From CANJIV01 sp046330225 (GTDB lineage: Bacteria; Actinomycetota; Thermoleophilia; Solirubrobacterales; Solirubrobacteraceae), in NCBI GenBank assembly GCA_046330225.1, contig JAXLTD010000002.1, forward strand, positions 558,001-622,000: a DNA stretch of 64,000 nucleotides, written 5' to 3'. Below are positions 17,475 to 26,644 of the stretch, in pieces (the stretch's first letter is position 1; every line of letters begins with the position of its first letter). The notes below the pieces were generated by a model. The model was not told where the DNA came from. It was given only the letters and a program-made list of their open reading frames with translations, and made no database searches. A program made the translations under genes and the position numbers.

Positions 17475-19150
17475 TCAGACGCCCTGGAAGCAGTACCCCA
17501 CGCGTTTGGTGACCTTGAGCGTCGGGCCCTGTTTGAACTTCGTCGTCGCGGTCACCTCGAGCGGCACGACGCGGCGCTCGGGCTTCCGGCTCGTGCAGCT
17601 CATGGCCTCAGGGTGCCGCGGCACCTTCAGTGTGGCCGAGCGGCTCCGCGCCACCGCGCGCTTCGCCGTCGCCGTGCCAAAGCCGGCCTGCGGGCTGAGG
17701 AAGCGCATCGCGTAGCGGGTGAACTGGGCCTTGCCGCCGGAGACCCGCACGCCGGCCTTCAGCTGCCTGGCGCTCGTCGAGTCGGGCGCGACGAGCTCGA
17801 CCCGTGCGCCGCCCTTCGTCGCGACCGCGGGCGAGCAAGCGTCTCTCGCGCTGCAGATGTGCTGCACCACGATGCGGTCGTCGGTGCGGCGGGCGATCCA
17901 CACGTCGCCGGCGGCGTTGCCGGACACGCGGAGGTCCCCGGTGAGGCGGTCGCCGCTGTTCGGCTCGTACGCGATCAGCGGTGCGCTCGCCGCCCGTCGC
18001 TTGCCCTTCCCGGCGACGCGGCGGTAGACGACACAGACATCGCCGACGCCGGCGCGGCGGTTCCTCGTGGCGCACAGGTCGTCGTCGATGAAGGCAACGT
18101 GCGTGACGAGCGCCCCGTTCTTCTCACTGGACTCGGCGTCGACGGTGTGGGTGCCCGTCCCGGGTCCGCTCCCGGCACGCACGTCGAGGGGGAACGTGGC
18201 GAACGCGTTCTCCTTCGACGGGTCGGCCAGCTCGACGAGCCGGGCGGCGCGGCCGGGGCGTCGCAGGATGCGCCAGCCCGGCGCGGCGGCGTAGGCGGCC
18301 ACGCCGGACGACGGGCCGGGGCGCACCGAGGCGAGCAGCAGGCCGGCATGGACCGCGCTCGCGCGCTTGGACCACGCGCCCACCTCGTCCTTGTCGCCGA
18401 TGGCCTGCACGTAGCCGCCGGACGTGGAATCTCCTGACTTCTCACTGAACGAGCTGGAACAGACGGCGAACCGGTGCCGGAGCCCGGCATCGATGGCGCA
18501 CGGGAAGACGGGGCCGAGCGCGTCGCCGAACGGGCGCGGGATCCGCATCGGCGCCCAGGGGGCTTGAGGCTCGGGAAGAACGTGTCCTGGTCGATCTCGT
18601 GCTGCTTGCCCATCTCGAGCGCGAAGGCGACCGGGTAGTTCTGGGTGGCGATGTCCTCGTCGGTGCCGGGCGGCACCCGGGCGCTGCTCCCCGCTTCGGC
18701 AACGGCGAGCACGGCAGTGCCGTCATCGGAGAAGCGGAAGGCTGGGCCGAAGAGGCGGCGGGTGAGCAGCTCGACCGGGCCCTGGAAGAGCGGCCCGCCC
18801 GTGGAGCCGAAGACGGCGTCGCCCGTGGACCAGGCAACGTCCCATGGGTGCCCGGCCGGTCCCGAGCCGATGTGCAGCTCGGGGTAGGCGTTGGCGACGT
18901 CCTTCTGGAGGATCTGCTCGACCGGACAGGACTTCGCGCGGGGCGGGAGATAGCAGACGAGCAGCTGCGGGGCGGCGCCGGAGCGGTTCCAGACGACGAC
19001 CGCGCCGCCTTCGGGCGTGACCTCGATCGAGGGGTGCTGGCCGGGACCGAGATCCACCGGCGGGCCGGCGGCGGCCGGGGCCGCCATGACCAGAAGCACG
19101 ATGAGGACGACCAGGAACGCGATGGCGGCACGGTATAGGGTCGCGCGCAC
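17475..19150 (-). CDS. secreted BNR/propeller-like protein, apparent frameshift
   Basis: About 558 residues. It begins at a GTG (19148-19150) with a hydrophobic signal segment (FLVVLIVLLVMAAPAAAG). The mature part opens GQHPSIEVTPEGGAVVVWNRS, resembling the Asp/Trp strands of sialidase-type beta-propellers, and continues as a Thr/Arg-rich secreted protein ending GYCFQGV. The two halves lie in different frames; adding one C to the C5 run at about 18558-18563 joins FFPSLKPP to WAPMRIPRPFGDALG. The start codon touches that of the divergent FG-GAP gene with no spacer. Function not known. Confidence 0.65.
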
Positions 19151-22069
19151 ATGAAGTTCGGGTCTCGGGTGCTGATCGCCGGAATCGCCTTGGCGTCGGC
19201 ACTGTGCGGCTCCGCGCAGGCAGAGATCACCGCCAAGCGCGTGAAGCTCGCCACAGGCACCCAGGGTGAGGTGAGCCGGAAGGGCCGCTCGGGGATCGGC
19301 TTCCTCTGGCCCGGCGGAGAGCTCGGCGGTTCGGTGGCCGGGCTGGGGGACGTAAACGGCGACGGCATCGGTGATGTCGGAGTGTCCGCGCCCTTCGCGG
19401 ACGCGAACAGCAAGTTCGCCGCTGGCGTGGCCTACGTCCTCTACGGGCCGGTCACCGGCCCGCTGGACCTGGGCGCGCCGCCGGCCGGCCGCGGGTACCG
19501 CATCTTCGGCGTGCGCGAGGCCGGCGCGGCCGGCGGCGGCATCGGTGCGGCCGGGGACGTGAACGGCGACGGGATCGGCGACCTGCTCGTGGAGGAGACG
19601 GGGACGATCACGACGCATGTCGGCTTCACGCACGTCGTGTTCGGAGCGAAGACGTCGGGGAACCTGAACGTGAACGGCCTGCGCGGTCGCGGCTTCACGA
19701 TCCGCGAGACCCAGGCCGGCGGCGAGATCGGCGCAGCCCTGGGCGACCTCAACGGCGACGGGCGCGGCGACTTCTACAAGGGTGCCCGGTTCGTGGCGGG
19801 CCGCAGTGCCGCGGGCGACGTGTTCGCGTCCAGCGGCGCGAAGCTGACCGGCGTGGAGGAGGGGCAGCGCGTGACGGCGGCCCCGGCGGGCGACGTGAAC
19901 GGCGACGGCCGCAACGACGCGATCTTCGGCGTGCGCAGCGCCCTGGCCGCCGAGCCGAACCGGGCGGTGGTGATCTTCGGCGCGGCCGGGCTGAAGACGT
20001 TCGACCTCACGAGCCCAGGCCCGGGCGGCTTCGTCATCCGCGGGAAGAAGGGCGACGACGACTTCGCGGAATCGGTGGCGGGCGCCGGGGACGTGAACGG
20101 CGACGGAAAGGCGGACGTGATCATCGGGAATGCTCACCCGCTCACCGCCATCCGCACGGATGCCACGCTGCCGAAGGAGGACCTCGATCGCAGCGGCGGC
20201 GCGGTCGTGGTGTTCGGGGCCGCGGCGGGCCCGGCGGTCGAGGCCGACGACCCCGGGGCACGCGGCTTCCGCATCCTCCCGGGCCCGAGCGACCGGCTGG
20301 CCGGAGCCGCGGTCACCGGCCTCGGGGACGTCGATGGCGACGGCCGCAGCGAGGTGGCGGTGGGCATCCCCGGCTCCACGGCCTCCGGGGCCGCGGGCGT
20401 GCGCGGCAGCGTCGCGGTCGTGTTCGGCCGGGCCGGGACGTCCAGCGTGAAGCTGGGGAAGCTCGGGGACGGCGGGCTCCGGGTGCCCGGAGCCCGCGGC
20501 CCGGGCGCGTTCGGGACCGCGCTGGGCGCCGCGGACGTGAACGGCGACGGGGTGCGGGATGTGCTGGTCGGCGCGCCTGACGAGCAGGCCGGAAGCGACG
20601 CCGGCGCGGGCGCGGCCTACGCGATCGTGCTGAAGAGCCGGCCCACGTGCGAGGGCAAGGCGGCCCAGTTCACGGTCCTCGGCAAGGGCACCGACGCGTG
20701 GACGATGGTGGACAGCGACGGCATCTCCCACATCGCCTGGGTGTCGGGGCAGTTCCCGGACACGCGGCTCAACCATCGGCGCCAGCTCCCCGGCTGCGGG
20801 CTCGGCAAGGACACCGTCTTCCCCGATGAGCCGGGGTCGTTCCAGGACCCGCGAATCGTCGAGGACACCAAGAACGACCGCCTGCTGCTGTTCTACACGC
20901 TCGGCTTCCCGATCCCCGTTGACAAGCAAGGGCTGTGGGTGGCGGTGTCGCGAAACGGGGGCGCCTCGTTCGAGCCGGGCCGGCACGTGATCCCGCCGCC
21001 CGGCGACGACGAGCATCCGGGCTGGCTGTTCGCCGGGATCAACCGCGCACTGCCGGCCCAGGGCGTCTCGCCCGTCGACGGATCGGTCTGGTCGCTCACC
21101 GACCAGACCGGGCTTCCGGCGTTCCAGCTGTCCGCGGCGTTCGCCCCGCTCACGGCGACCGGCACGCTGTCGGAGAAGATCGCCTCACGGCTGCGGGTAT
21201 CCGCGATGGTGGATCGAGCGGGCATCCCGTACTTCGGGTTCCAGGCAGCCGCGACGCCGTACGTGCACGTGGGCGCGAAGCCCAACGGCGCCGGGGCCGA
21301 CTACGACGTGCCGATCGGCAACCCGACCGACGACGGCGGGCAGGTCGGCTTCGCGGCGGGGAAGCGCGGCGTGGTGGCCGCGACGGTTGCCCGCGACGCG
21401 AGCCGCAACCAGCGGCTCGAGCTGTGGAGCGTGGGCCCCGACCGCAAGGCCGTGCGGCGAGGCGCCGGGACGACGCTCGCGGACACCGACACGGTCGTGT
21501 TCCCGTCGGTCGGGCAGCGGCCGGGCGGCGCGTTCGACGCGGTCTTCGAGGGCCGGAACTCCGACACCTGGCTGCTCCCGCTGAGCGGCAGCGGTGCGCC
21601 GGCGACGGCCCCGCTCGTCGTGAACTCACTGATTCCCGGCACGCCGGGTCACGAGCTGCGGTTCCAGCCGGTGGCGGGCCTGTCGGACGACGGAGCCGGG
21701 TGGGTGGTCGGCATCGACGGCCGCGACCATGTCGTCGCCGTGTCGGTCGGCGGTGCGGTTCCCCCGCCCGCCGGCGCGGGGATCGCCAGCGGGCCGGCGC
21801 GCTACCAGGCGGGAACGCCGACGGCGAGCGGCTGCGTTCCGGTGCGGGCCAGGAGCCGGGTCGCCGCCCGGGGCGCTGTGCAGGTCCGGCAGGGCACCCG
21901 CGTGGTTGCCCGGCGGACGTTGAACCTGAAGGCCGGCCGCACGCTGAACGCCTGCCTGAAGCTCAGCGTGTCGCGCCGCTCGGTGCAGGGGAAGCGGCTC
22001 ACCCTGTCCGTGCAGAGCACCGTCGGCCGGACGCGCTTCCCGGTCGGGACCGGGAAGCTGCGCGGCTGA
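19151..22069 (+). CDS. secreted FG-GAP (integrin-like) repeat protein
   Basis: 972 residues with an N-terminal signal (cleavage after GSAQA, about residue 24). Seven calcium-loop repeats of the form D-x-(N/D)-G-D-G are visible near residues 66, 136, 198, 249, 315, 393 and 461 (for example DVNGDGIGDV, DLNGDGRGDF, DVNGDGKADV), making a beta-propeller. The second half lacks the loops and resembles the BNR-like start of the divergent neighbour (ISHIAWVSGQFPDTR). TAGGGT 10 bases before the ATG would suit a leaderless transcript; no Shine-Dalgarno is present. Probably an extracellular adhesion or binding protein. Confidence 0.85.
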   Translation: MKFGSRVLIAGIALASALCGSAQAEITAKRVKLATGTQGEVSRKGRSGIGFLWPGGELGGSVAGLGDVNGDGIGDVGVSAPFADANSKFAAGVAYVLYGPVTGPLDLGAPPAGRGYRIFGVREAGAAGGGIGAAGDVNGDGIGDLLVEETGTITTHVGFTHVVFGAKTSGNLNVNGLRGRGFTIRETQAGGEIGAALGDLNGDGRGDFYKGARFVAGRSAAGDVFASSGAKLTGVEEGQRVTAAPAGDVNGDGRNDAIFGVRSALAAEPNRAVVIFGAAGLKTFDLTSPGPGGFVIRGKKGDDDFAESVAGAGDVNGDGKADVIIGNAHPLTAIRTDATLPKEDLDRSGGAVVVFGAAAGPAVEADDPGARGFRILPGPSDRLAGAAVTGLGDVDGDGRSEVAVGIPGSTASGAAGVRGSVAVVFGRAGTSSVKLGKLGDGGLRVPGARGPGAFGTALGAADVNGDGVRDVLVGAPDEQAGSDAGAGAAYAIVLKSRPTCEGKAAQFTVLGKGTDAWTMVDSDGISHIAWVSGQFPDTRLNHRRQLPGCGLGKDTVFPDEPGSFQDPRIVEDTKNDRLLLFYTLGFPIPVDKQGLWVAVSRNGGASFEPGRHVIPPPGDDEHPGWLFAGINRALPAQGVSPVDGSVWSLTDQTGLPAFQLSAAFAPLTATGTLSEKIASRLRVSAMVDRAGIPYFGFQAAATPYVHVGAKPNGAGADYDVPIGNPTDDGGQVGFAAGKRGVVAATVARDASRNQRLELWSVGPDRKAVRRGAGTTLADTDTVVFPSVGQRPGGAFDAVFEGRNSDTWLLPLSGSGAPATAPLVVNSLIPGTPGHELRFQPVAGLSDDGAGWVVGIDGRDHVVAVSVGGAVPPPAGAGIASGPARYQAGTPTASGCVPVRARSRVAARGAVQVRQGTRVVARRTLNLKAGRTLNACLKLSVSRRSVQGKRLTLSVQSTVGRTRFPVGTGKLRG

Positions 22070-22132
22070 AGCGCAGCTCGGCCGCGTAGCCGCGGACCGG
22101 CCAGACGGCTGGCGCCAAGCGCACGTCTCGCG

Positions 22133-22165
22133 CGGCGCTGGGCTGGGCTGGGCTGGACTGGACGC
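22133..22165. repeat. short GGGCT microsatellite
   Basis: A five-base unit (GGGCT) repeats about five times with late divergence (GGACT), within the 228-bp gap before the HtaA-like gene. Slippage-prone; no evidence for a function. Confidence 0.6.
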
Positions 22166-22297
22166 CGTCCCGCTTTCTCTTCTCCGGGCACCGGGCGAGC
22201 GCACGCGCGCCCAGTCGTCGAGGTTCCCAACCGATCGGGCAGGTCGCCACGGACCGTGCCCATCAGCCGTTCCGGATTCTCCGAAAGGACCTCATCG

Positions 22298-23362
22298 ATG
22301 CACTCACGCACGGCACCTCGACGCACGGCACTCGGCCTCACGGCCGCGGGCGTCCTCACCGTGGCGCTGGCCCCGGCGGCACTTGCTGCCACGCCGACCA
22401 ACACCGCGAAGCTCAAGCGGGCCGGGGACACGTCCCTGACGCTCGACAAGAACGCCGCCAAGGCGCTGAAAAGCCTGGGCGTGAAGGTCGCCCCGATCAG
22501 CCCCGCCAAGGTCAAGGGCGGCGCGGTCGCGTTCCCGATCACCAGCGGCGACGTTGATCCCAAGCTCGCCGACGGCGCGCTCATCAACCACTCCGGCGGC
22601 CTGTCGTTCTCTGCCGGCAAGACGAAGGTGGCGCTGAAGAACTTCCGCATCCGGGTCACCTCCTCGCAGGCCACGATCTCGGCGGCGATCGGCACGAGCC
22701 GCGCAACGATCATCAACCTCGACACCTCCAAGGCGAAGGTCACCCGTCCGGGCCTGAACCTGCGCCTGGCGAACGTGGGCGTCAAGCTCAACGCCACGGG
22801 CGCGAGCGCGCTGAACAAGGCCTTCAAGGTCAAGGCCTTCAAGCCCGGCCTCAAGCTCGGAACCGCGGTCGTCAACGCGCAGTTCGCGCAGTTCATCATC
22901 GAGGGCGGCACCACGGCCGTGACGCTCGACGCCGGCACGCTCGGCGCGATCACGGGCGCCGGGTTCACCCCGTCCATCGTCGCTCCCGCGACGCTGGCCG
23001 GCGGGGTGGCCACGTTCCCGATCGTCAAGTCGAAGATCGCCGCGAACCTCACCAGCGGCGTCATCTCCCACTCGGGCGGCCTCACGCTGACGAAGGGCGG
23101 GACCCCGACCAGCGCGACGAACTTCGACATCACGCTGTCGGCCAACCCGTCGCTCGCGGCGACCATCAACGGCGCGGCCGGAGCGAAGGTTCCGATCCTG
23201 AACCTCGACCTGGGCGGCCTCAAGCAGACGGTGAAGGGCCAGACCGTGACCCTCGGCGGCGTCCTGGCGAAGGTCAACGCGACGCTCGCCGGTGCGCTCG
23301 GCCTGCCGTCGGCAAATGGTGCGACGCTCGGCACCGTCGTCCTGACGGCCAAGATCCGGTAG
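22298..23362 (+). CDS. secreted HtaA-like two-repeat protein
   Basis: 354 residues. Signal peptide at 1-31 (cleavage near ALAAT). Two homologous halves each contain FPI...GDV or FPIVKSKI, then I(N/S)HSGGLS/T and a VALKNFRI-type strand, the pattern of HtaA-like domains known from surface haem-binding proteins of actinobacteria. The haem ligand was not identified, so haem binding is inference. ATG at 22298 follows GAAAGGA by 8 bases. A paralogue with one such domain is at 38334. The gene ends before a strong hairpin shared with a convergent gene. Confidence 0.75.
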   Translation: MHSRTAPRRTALGLTAAGVLTVALAPAALAATPTNTAKLKRAGDTSLTLDKNAAKALKSLGVKVAPISPAKVKGGAVAFPITSGDVDPKLADGALINHSGGLSFSAGKTKVALKNFRIRVTSSQATISAAIGTSRATIINLDTSKAKVTRPGLNLRLANVGVKLNATGASALNKAFKVKAFKPGLKLGTAVVNAQFAQFIIEGGTTAVTLDAGTLGAITGAGFTPSIVAPATLAGGVATFPIVKSKIAANLTSGVISHSGGLTLTKGGTPTSATNFDITLSANPSLAATINGAAGAKVPILNLDLGGLKQTVKGQTVTLGGVLAKVNATLAGALGLPSANGATLGTVVLTAKIR

Positions 23363-23397
23363 GCAGGGGCCGGTCCGGACGGATCGGCATCGATTGC

Positions 23398-23429
23398 GGC
23401 TGAGGGCGGCCCACGGGCCGCCCTCAGCC
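23398..23429. terminator. bidirectional hairpin terminator
   Basis: GGCTGAGGGCGGCCC at 23398-23412 and its exact reverse complement ending at 23429 form a perfect stem of about 14-15 bp with a tiny loop. It sits between convergent genes ending at 23362 and 23462. There is no U-run, which is normal for high-GC actinobacteria. Confidence 0.75.
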
Positions 23430-23461
23430 GTGTCCGGAGGCCGGTTCTCAGCGCAGGGTGC

Positions 23462-23827
23462 TCAGGCGAACGCGCGATACACGAACTTGACGCGCCGCGA
23501 TGCCTTCGAGCATCGGATGATGAGGAACTCGTCCGAGGCGTACGCGCCCTTGCACGCGTAGCCGAGGACGTGGCGCACCACGAACCGGGTGTTCCTCCGA
23601 TACCGGAGGATGTACGCGTGGGCGACGGTCGCGCCCCGGGCGCAGGTGTCGTTGCTCACCTGCAGCCAGCCCTGCTCGCCCCGCCCGAAGTCCGGGTTGG
23701 CCTTCACGTTGCAGGAGCGGTAGGCGGATGCACGGGCGGCGGGCCCCGCGGCGGCTGCCGCGGGAGTCGCGGCGGCGGCGAGCACGAGCACGGCGGCGGC
23801 GGCGGGTGGGAGGCGCAAAGATCGCAT
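23462..23827 (-). CDS. small secreted protein of unknown function
   Basis: 121 residues. Signal peptide of about 30 residues (Ala/Leu-rich, ending AAAAAGPAA). Mature part of about 90 residues has four cysteines (SCNVKAN, DTCARG, GYACKG, IIRCSK), likely two disulfides, and a basic C-terminus. The ATG at 23825-23827 follows GGAAGG, preferred over a start 33 bases upstream. Family not recognised. Confidence 0.7.
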   Translation of the reverse strand: MRSLRLPPAAAAVLVLAAAATPAAAAAGPAARASAYRSCNVKANPDFGRGEQGWLQVSNDTCARGATVAHAYILRYRRNTRFVVRHVLGYACKGAYASDEFLIIRCSKASRRVKFVYRAFA

Positions 23828-24032
23828 GACCCTTCCAGGCTCGACGTGGCGGGAACGCACTCATCATCCTGCGCGCCCCGCCGGGCCGCCACCGCAGCGG
23901 CCACGCGCGGTCGCGCGCGAACTACGGATTCGGGACCGGGCGGCGCAGCGTCGTGCCGGGCGCCGCCGCTCCCGCTTCAGCCTGGGGGACCGCGACGTTC
24001 CCGCGCCTGCCGGCGGTAGGCTGCCCGCCGCC

Positions 24033-25355
24033 ATGGATGCGAGATCGGACGTCCGGAGCTGGCAGCGGGCGGCACGTGCCGCCGCCACGGGCCTCGTGCT
24101 CGCGGGCCTGGGGGTGGGTGCGCTTCCCGCGACCGCCGCCGCGCGCGGCGCCCGGCTGGATCCGGCGTTTGGAGGCGGCCGGGGCTGGGTGACGACCCGC
24201 ATTCCCGGGATGAACGGAGTCGCCTACGGCGCCGCGGCGACGGCCGGCGGGAAGATCGTCATCGCCGGCCAGGCGACGACCCGCTCGGGCAACGGGCAGA
24301 TCGTCGTGGCCCGCTACCTGCCGTCCGGGCGGCTCGACACCGGGTTCGCCTCGCGCGGGATCTTCACGACGGCGCTGCCGTCCAAGCTCGGCCCGTTCCT
24401 GGCAACCGCGGTCGTCGCCGAGCGCTCCACCGGCCGCCTCCTGGTCGCCGGCGGCTACGGCCAGGGCTCGATGCTCGTGCTGCGGCTCACGCCTACCGGG
24501 CGGCTGGACTCGGCGTTCTACCGGCACGGCCTCGCGGTCACGCCGGCCGGCGGCATCGCGCAGTCGCTGGCGATTCAGCGCGACGGAAAGCTGCTCGTGG
24601 GCGGCTCGAACGCCAACCGCAACGGCCGGCCCATGGCCGTGGCGCGCCTGACCCGAACCGGCACGCTGGACCGCCGATTCGGACGGGGCGGGATCGCACA
24701 GCCGCTCTTCTGGAATCCCGACCTGGCGGCCAGCGCCGGCGTGGCGTCCCTGGCCCAGGCCGCCGACGGGAGCGTCATCGGCGCCGGGCACCTCGACTAC
24801 ATCGGCTCCGACGGGCACGGGAGCGCCGGGATCTTCCGCCTCTCCGCCACGGGGCAGCCGGTGGCCGGCTTCGGCACGGCGGGCCACGCCGAGGTCGCGT
24901 TCACCCAGCCCGGAGGAGCCTTTGCCCAGTGGTTTCCGTGCGCCATGGGCGTCGACCGCCGCGGCCGGATCACGGTGACCGGGGACGGGTCTGTGGGGGC
25001 CGCCCCGGCCCTGCTCACCACCCGGCTCACCGCAGGCGGGCGCCTGGACTCCTCCTTCGGCACCGGCGGCCGGGCCGTGACGCCCGGCCTGCGGGGCGGC
25101 AGCGACACGACCTGCGGCGCCGCGCTCGGCCCGGCCGGGACGCTGACCGCCGGCGTCGGCGTGTCGCTCGCCCAGCTGCTGCCCGGCGGGACGGCGAACG
25201 GCGCCTTCGCGCCCGGCGGCGTGCTGCGGATCGCGGCGCCGCGCGGGGTCGGCATCAACGCCGTCGTCCTGCCCGGCGGGCGGCGGGCGGTCGTCGCCGG
25301 GTTCGCCGGCTCCTCGCTCTACGTCGCGCGCTACCTCCTGCCGGCGCAGCCGTAG
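24033..25355 (+). CDS. secreted delta-60 repeat beta-propeller protein
   Basis: 440 residues with a signal peptide (residues 1-36, ALPATAAARG). Repeats of the delta-60 type occur: GRLDTGFASRGIFTT, GRLDSAFYRHGLAVT, GTLDRRFGRGGIAQP, GRLDSSFGTGGRAVT, each preceded by a strand ending in VAR or LRL. Such proteins fold as extracellular propellers; binding partners are unknown. ATG start lies directly before the signal sequence. Confidence 0.82.
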   Translation: MDARSDVRSWQRAARAAATGLVLAGLGVGALPATAAARGARLDPAFGGGRGWVTTRIPGMNGVAYGAAATAGGKIVIAGQATTRSGNGQIVVARYLPSGRLDTGFASRGIFTTALPSKLGPFLATAVVAERSTGRLLVAGGYGQGSMLVLRLTPTGRLDSAFYRHGLAVTPAGGIAQSLAIQRDGKLLVGGSNANRNGRPMAVARLTRTGTLDRRFGRGGIAQPLFWNPDLAASAGVASLAQAADGSVIGAGHLDYIGSDGHGSAGIFRLSATGQPVAGFGTAGHAEVAFTQPGGAFAQWFPCAMGVDRRGRITVTGDGSVGAAPALLTTRLTAGGRLDSSFGTGGRAVTPGLRGGSDTTCGAALGPAGTLTAGVGVSLAQLLPGGTANGAFAPGGVLRIAAPRGVGINAVVLPGGRRAVVAGFAGSSLYVARYLLPAQP

Positions 25356-25419
25356 CCAGCGCACCGCCGCCCGCGCGGCCGGCGTGGACGCTGCGCGGCG
25401 GATGGGCAACAATCGCACC

Positions 25420-26566
25420 GTGACGACGTCGCCCCCCGGCGGACTGGAGCCGTCCCACGCCGTCGCCGCTCGCTGGCTGGCGGCGGGACGGCGGGTGGCC
25501 GCCGCCACGCTCGTCGCGACGGACGGGTCCTCGCCGCTGGACCCCGGCGCCACGATGCTCGTCGACGAGCAGGGCGCGATCGAAGGCTCGGTGACCGGCG
25601 GCTGCGTCGAAGGCGCGCTGGTCGAGGAGGCCCAGGCGGTCCTCGCGGGCGGCGGCCCGCGGCTGCGCACCTACGGGATCAGCGACAGCCAGGCTGCGGG
25701 CGTCGGCCTCATGTGCGGCGGCACGGTGCACATCCTCGTCAGCGAGGTGGCACCCGAGAGCGGCGCCGTCCTCGAGGCCGTGCGCGACGCGGTGGCCGCC
25801 GGGACCCCGGCGGCGCTGGCCACGCTGGTCGACGGCGAGTCGGCGGGCGCCCTGATGGGGGTCGTCGGGTCCGAGCCGGTCGGCACCCTCGGCCTCGGCG
25901 GGCGCTTCGACCGTGCCGTCGAGCGCGACGCCCTGGGCTGCCTGGCCCACGGGATCAGCGCGCTGCGGCAGTACGGCGCCACAGGCGAAGTCATGGGGAC
26001 CGGCGCCCGCGTGTTCATCCAGGCCTTCGCGGCTCCCGCCCGGATGGTGATCTTCGGCGCGATCGACTTCTCGGCCGCCGTGGCCGCGCTGGCCCGCACG
26101 CTCGGGTACGCCGTGACGATCTGCGACGCCCGCCGGCCGTTCACCCTGGCCACCCGCTTCTCCGTCGCCGACGAGGTCGTCGTCGACTGGCCCGACCGCT
26201 ACCTGGCCGGCGTCGAACTGACCGAGCGCGACGTCGTGCTCGTCTTCACGCACGACCCGAAGTTCGACGAGCCGGCCCTCATCGGCGCCCTCGCGACGCC
26301 CGCCGGCTACATCGGCGCGCTCGGGAGCCGCCAGACCCACGAGGACCGCGTCCGGCGCCTGCTCGCCGCCGGCGTCGACGCCGCCGAGCTCGAGCGGATC
26401 GCTTCGCCGTGCGGCCTGGACATCGGCGCCCGCACGCCGGAGGAGGCGGCTCGTCTCGGTCGTTGCGGAGATCCTCGCCCGGGCTGCCGGCCGCTCCGGA
26501 CGCCCGCTCAGCGAGACCGCGGGCCGCATCCATGCGGACCGTCCGGTTCCCGCCGAGCTCGGCTGA
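25420..26566 (+). CDS. XdhC/CoxI-family molybdoenzyme maturation protein, apparent frameshift
   Basis: About 382 residues. The N-terminal XdhC_CoxI domain (ATLVATDGSSPLDPGATMLV, GSVTGGCVEGALVEEAQ, CGGTVHILV) is followed by a Rossmann XdhC_C domain (MVIFGAIDFSAAVAALA, YIGALGSRQTHEDRV). XdhC proteins bind molybdenum cofactor and insert it, sulfurated, into xanthine-dehydrogenase-like enzymes. After RTPEEAA the frame must shift at about 26452-26457 to read VSVVAEILARAAGR and a natural tail ending at 26566. A start at ATG 25402 is also possible. No molybdoenzyme genes are adjacent in the window. Confidence 0.85.
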
Positions 26567-26644
26567 CCCGAAGGCCCGCGCGGAGGACCGCCCGCACCTC
26601 GGACGCGACCGGACCGCCGCCGCGGCGGTCCCGCCGGCCGCCGC

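Noticed and set aside
17975..21016. 1013-residue reverse frame beyond 19150
   Set aside because: Only the part below 19150 is coding. The upstream part is antisense to the FG-GAP repeats and just mirrors their codons.
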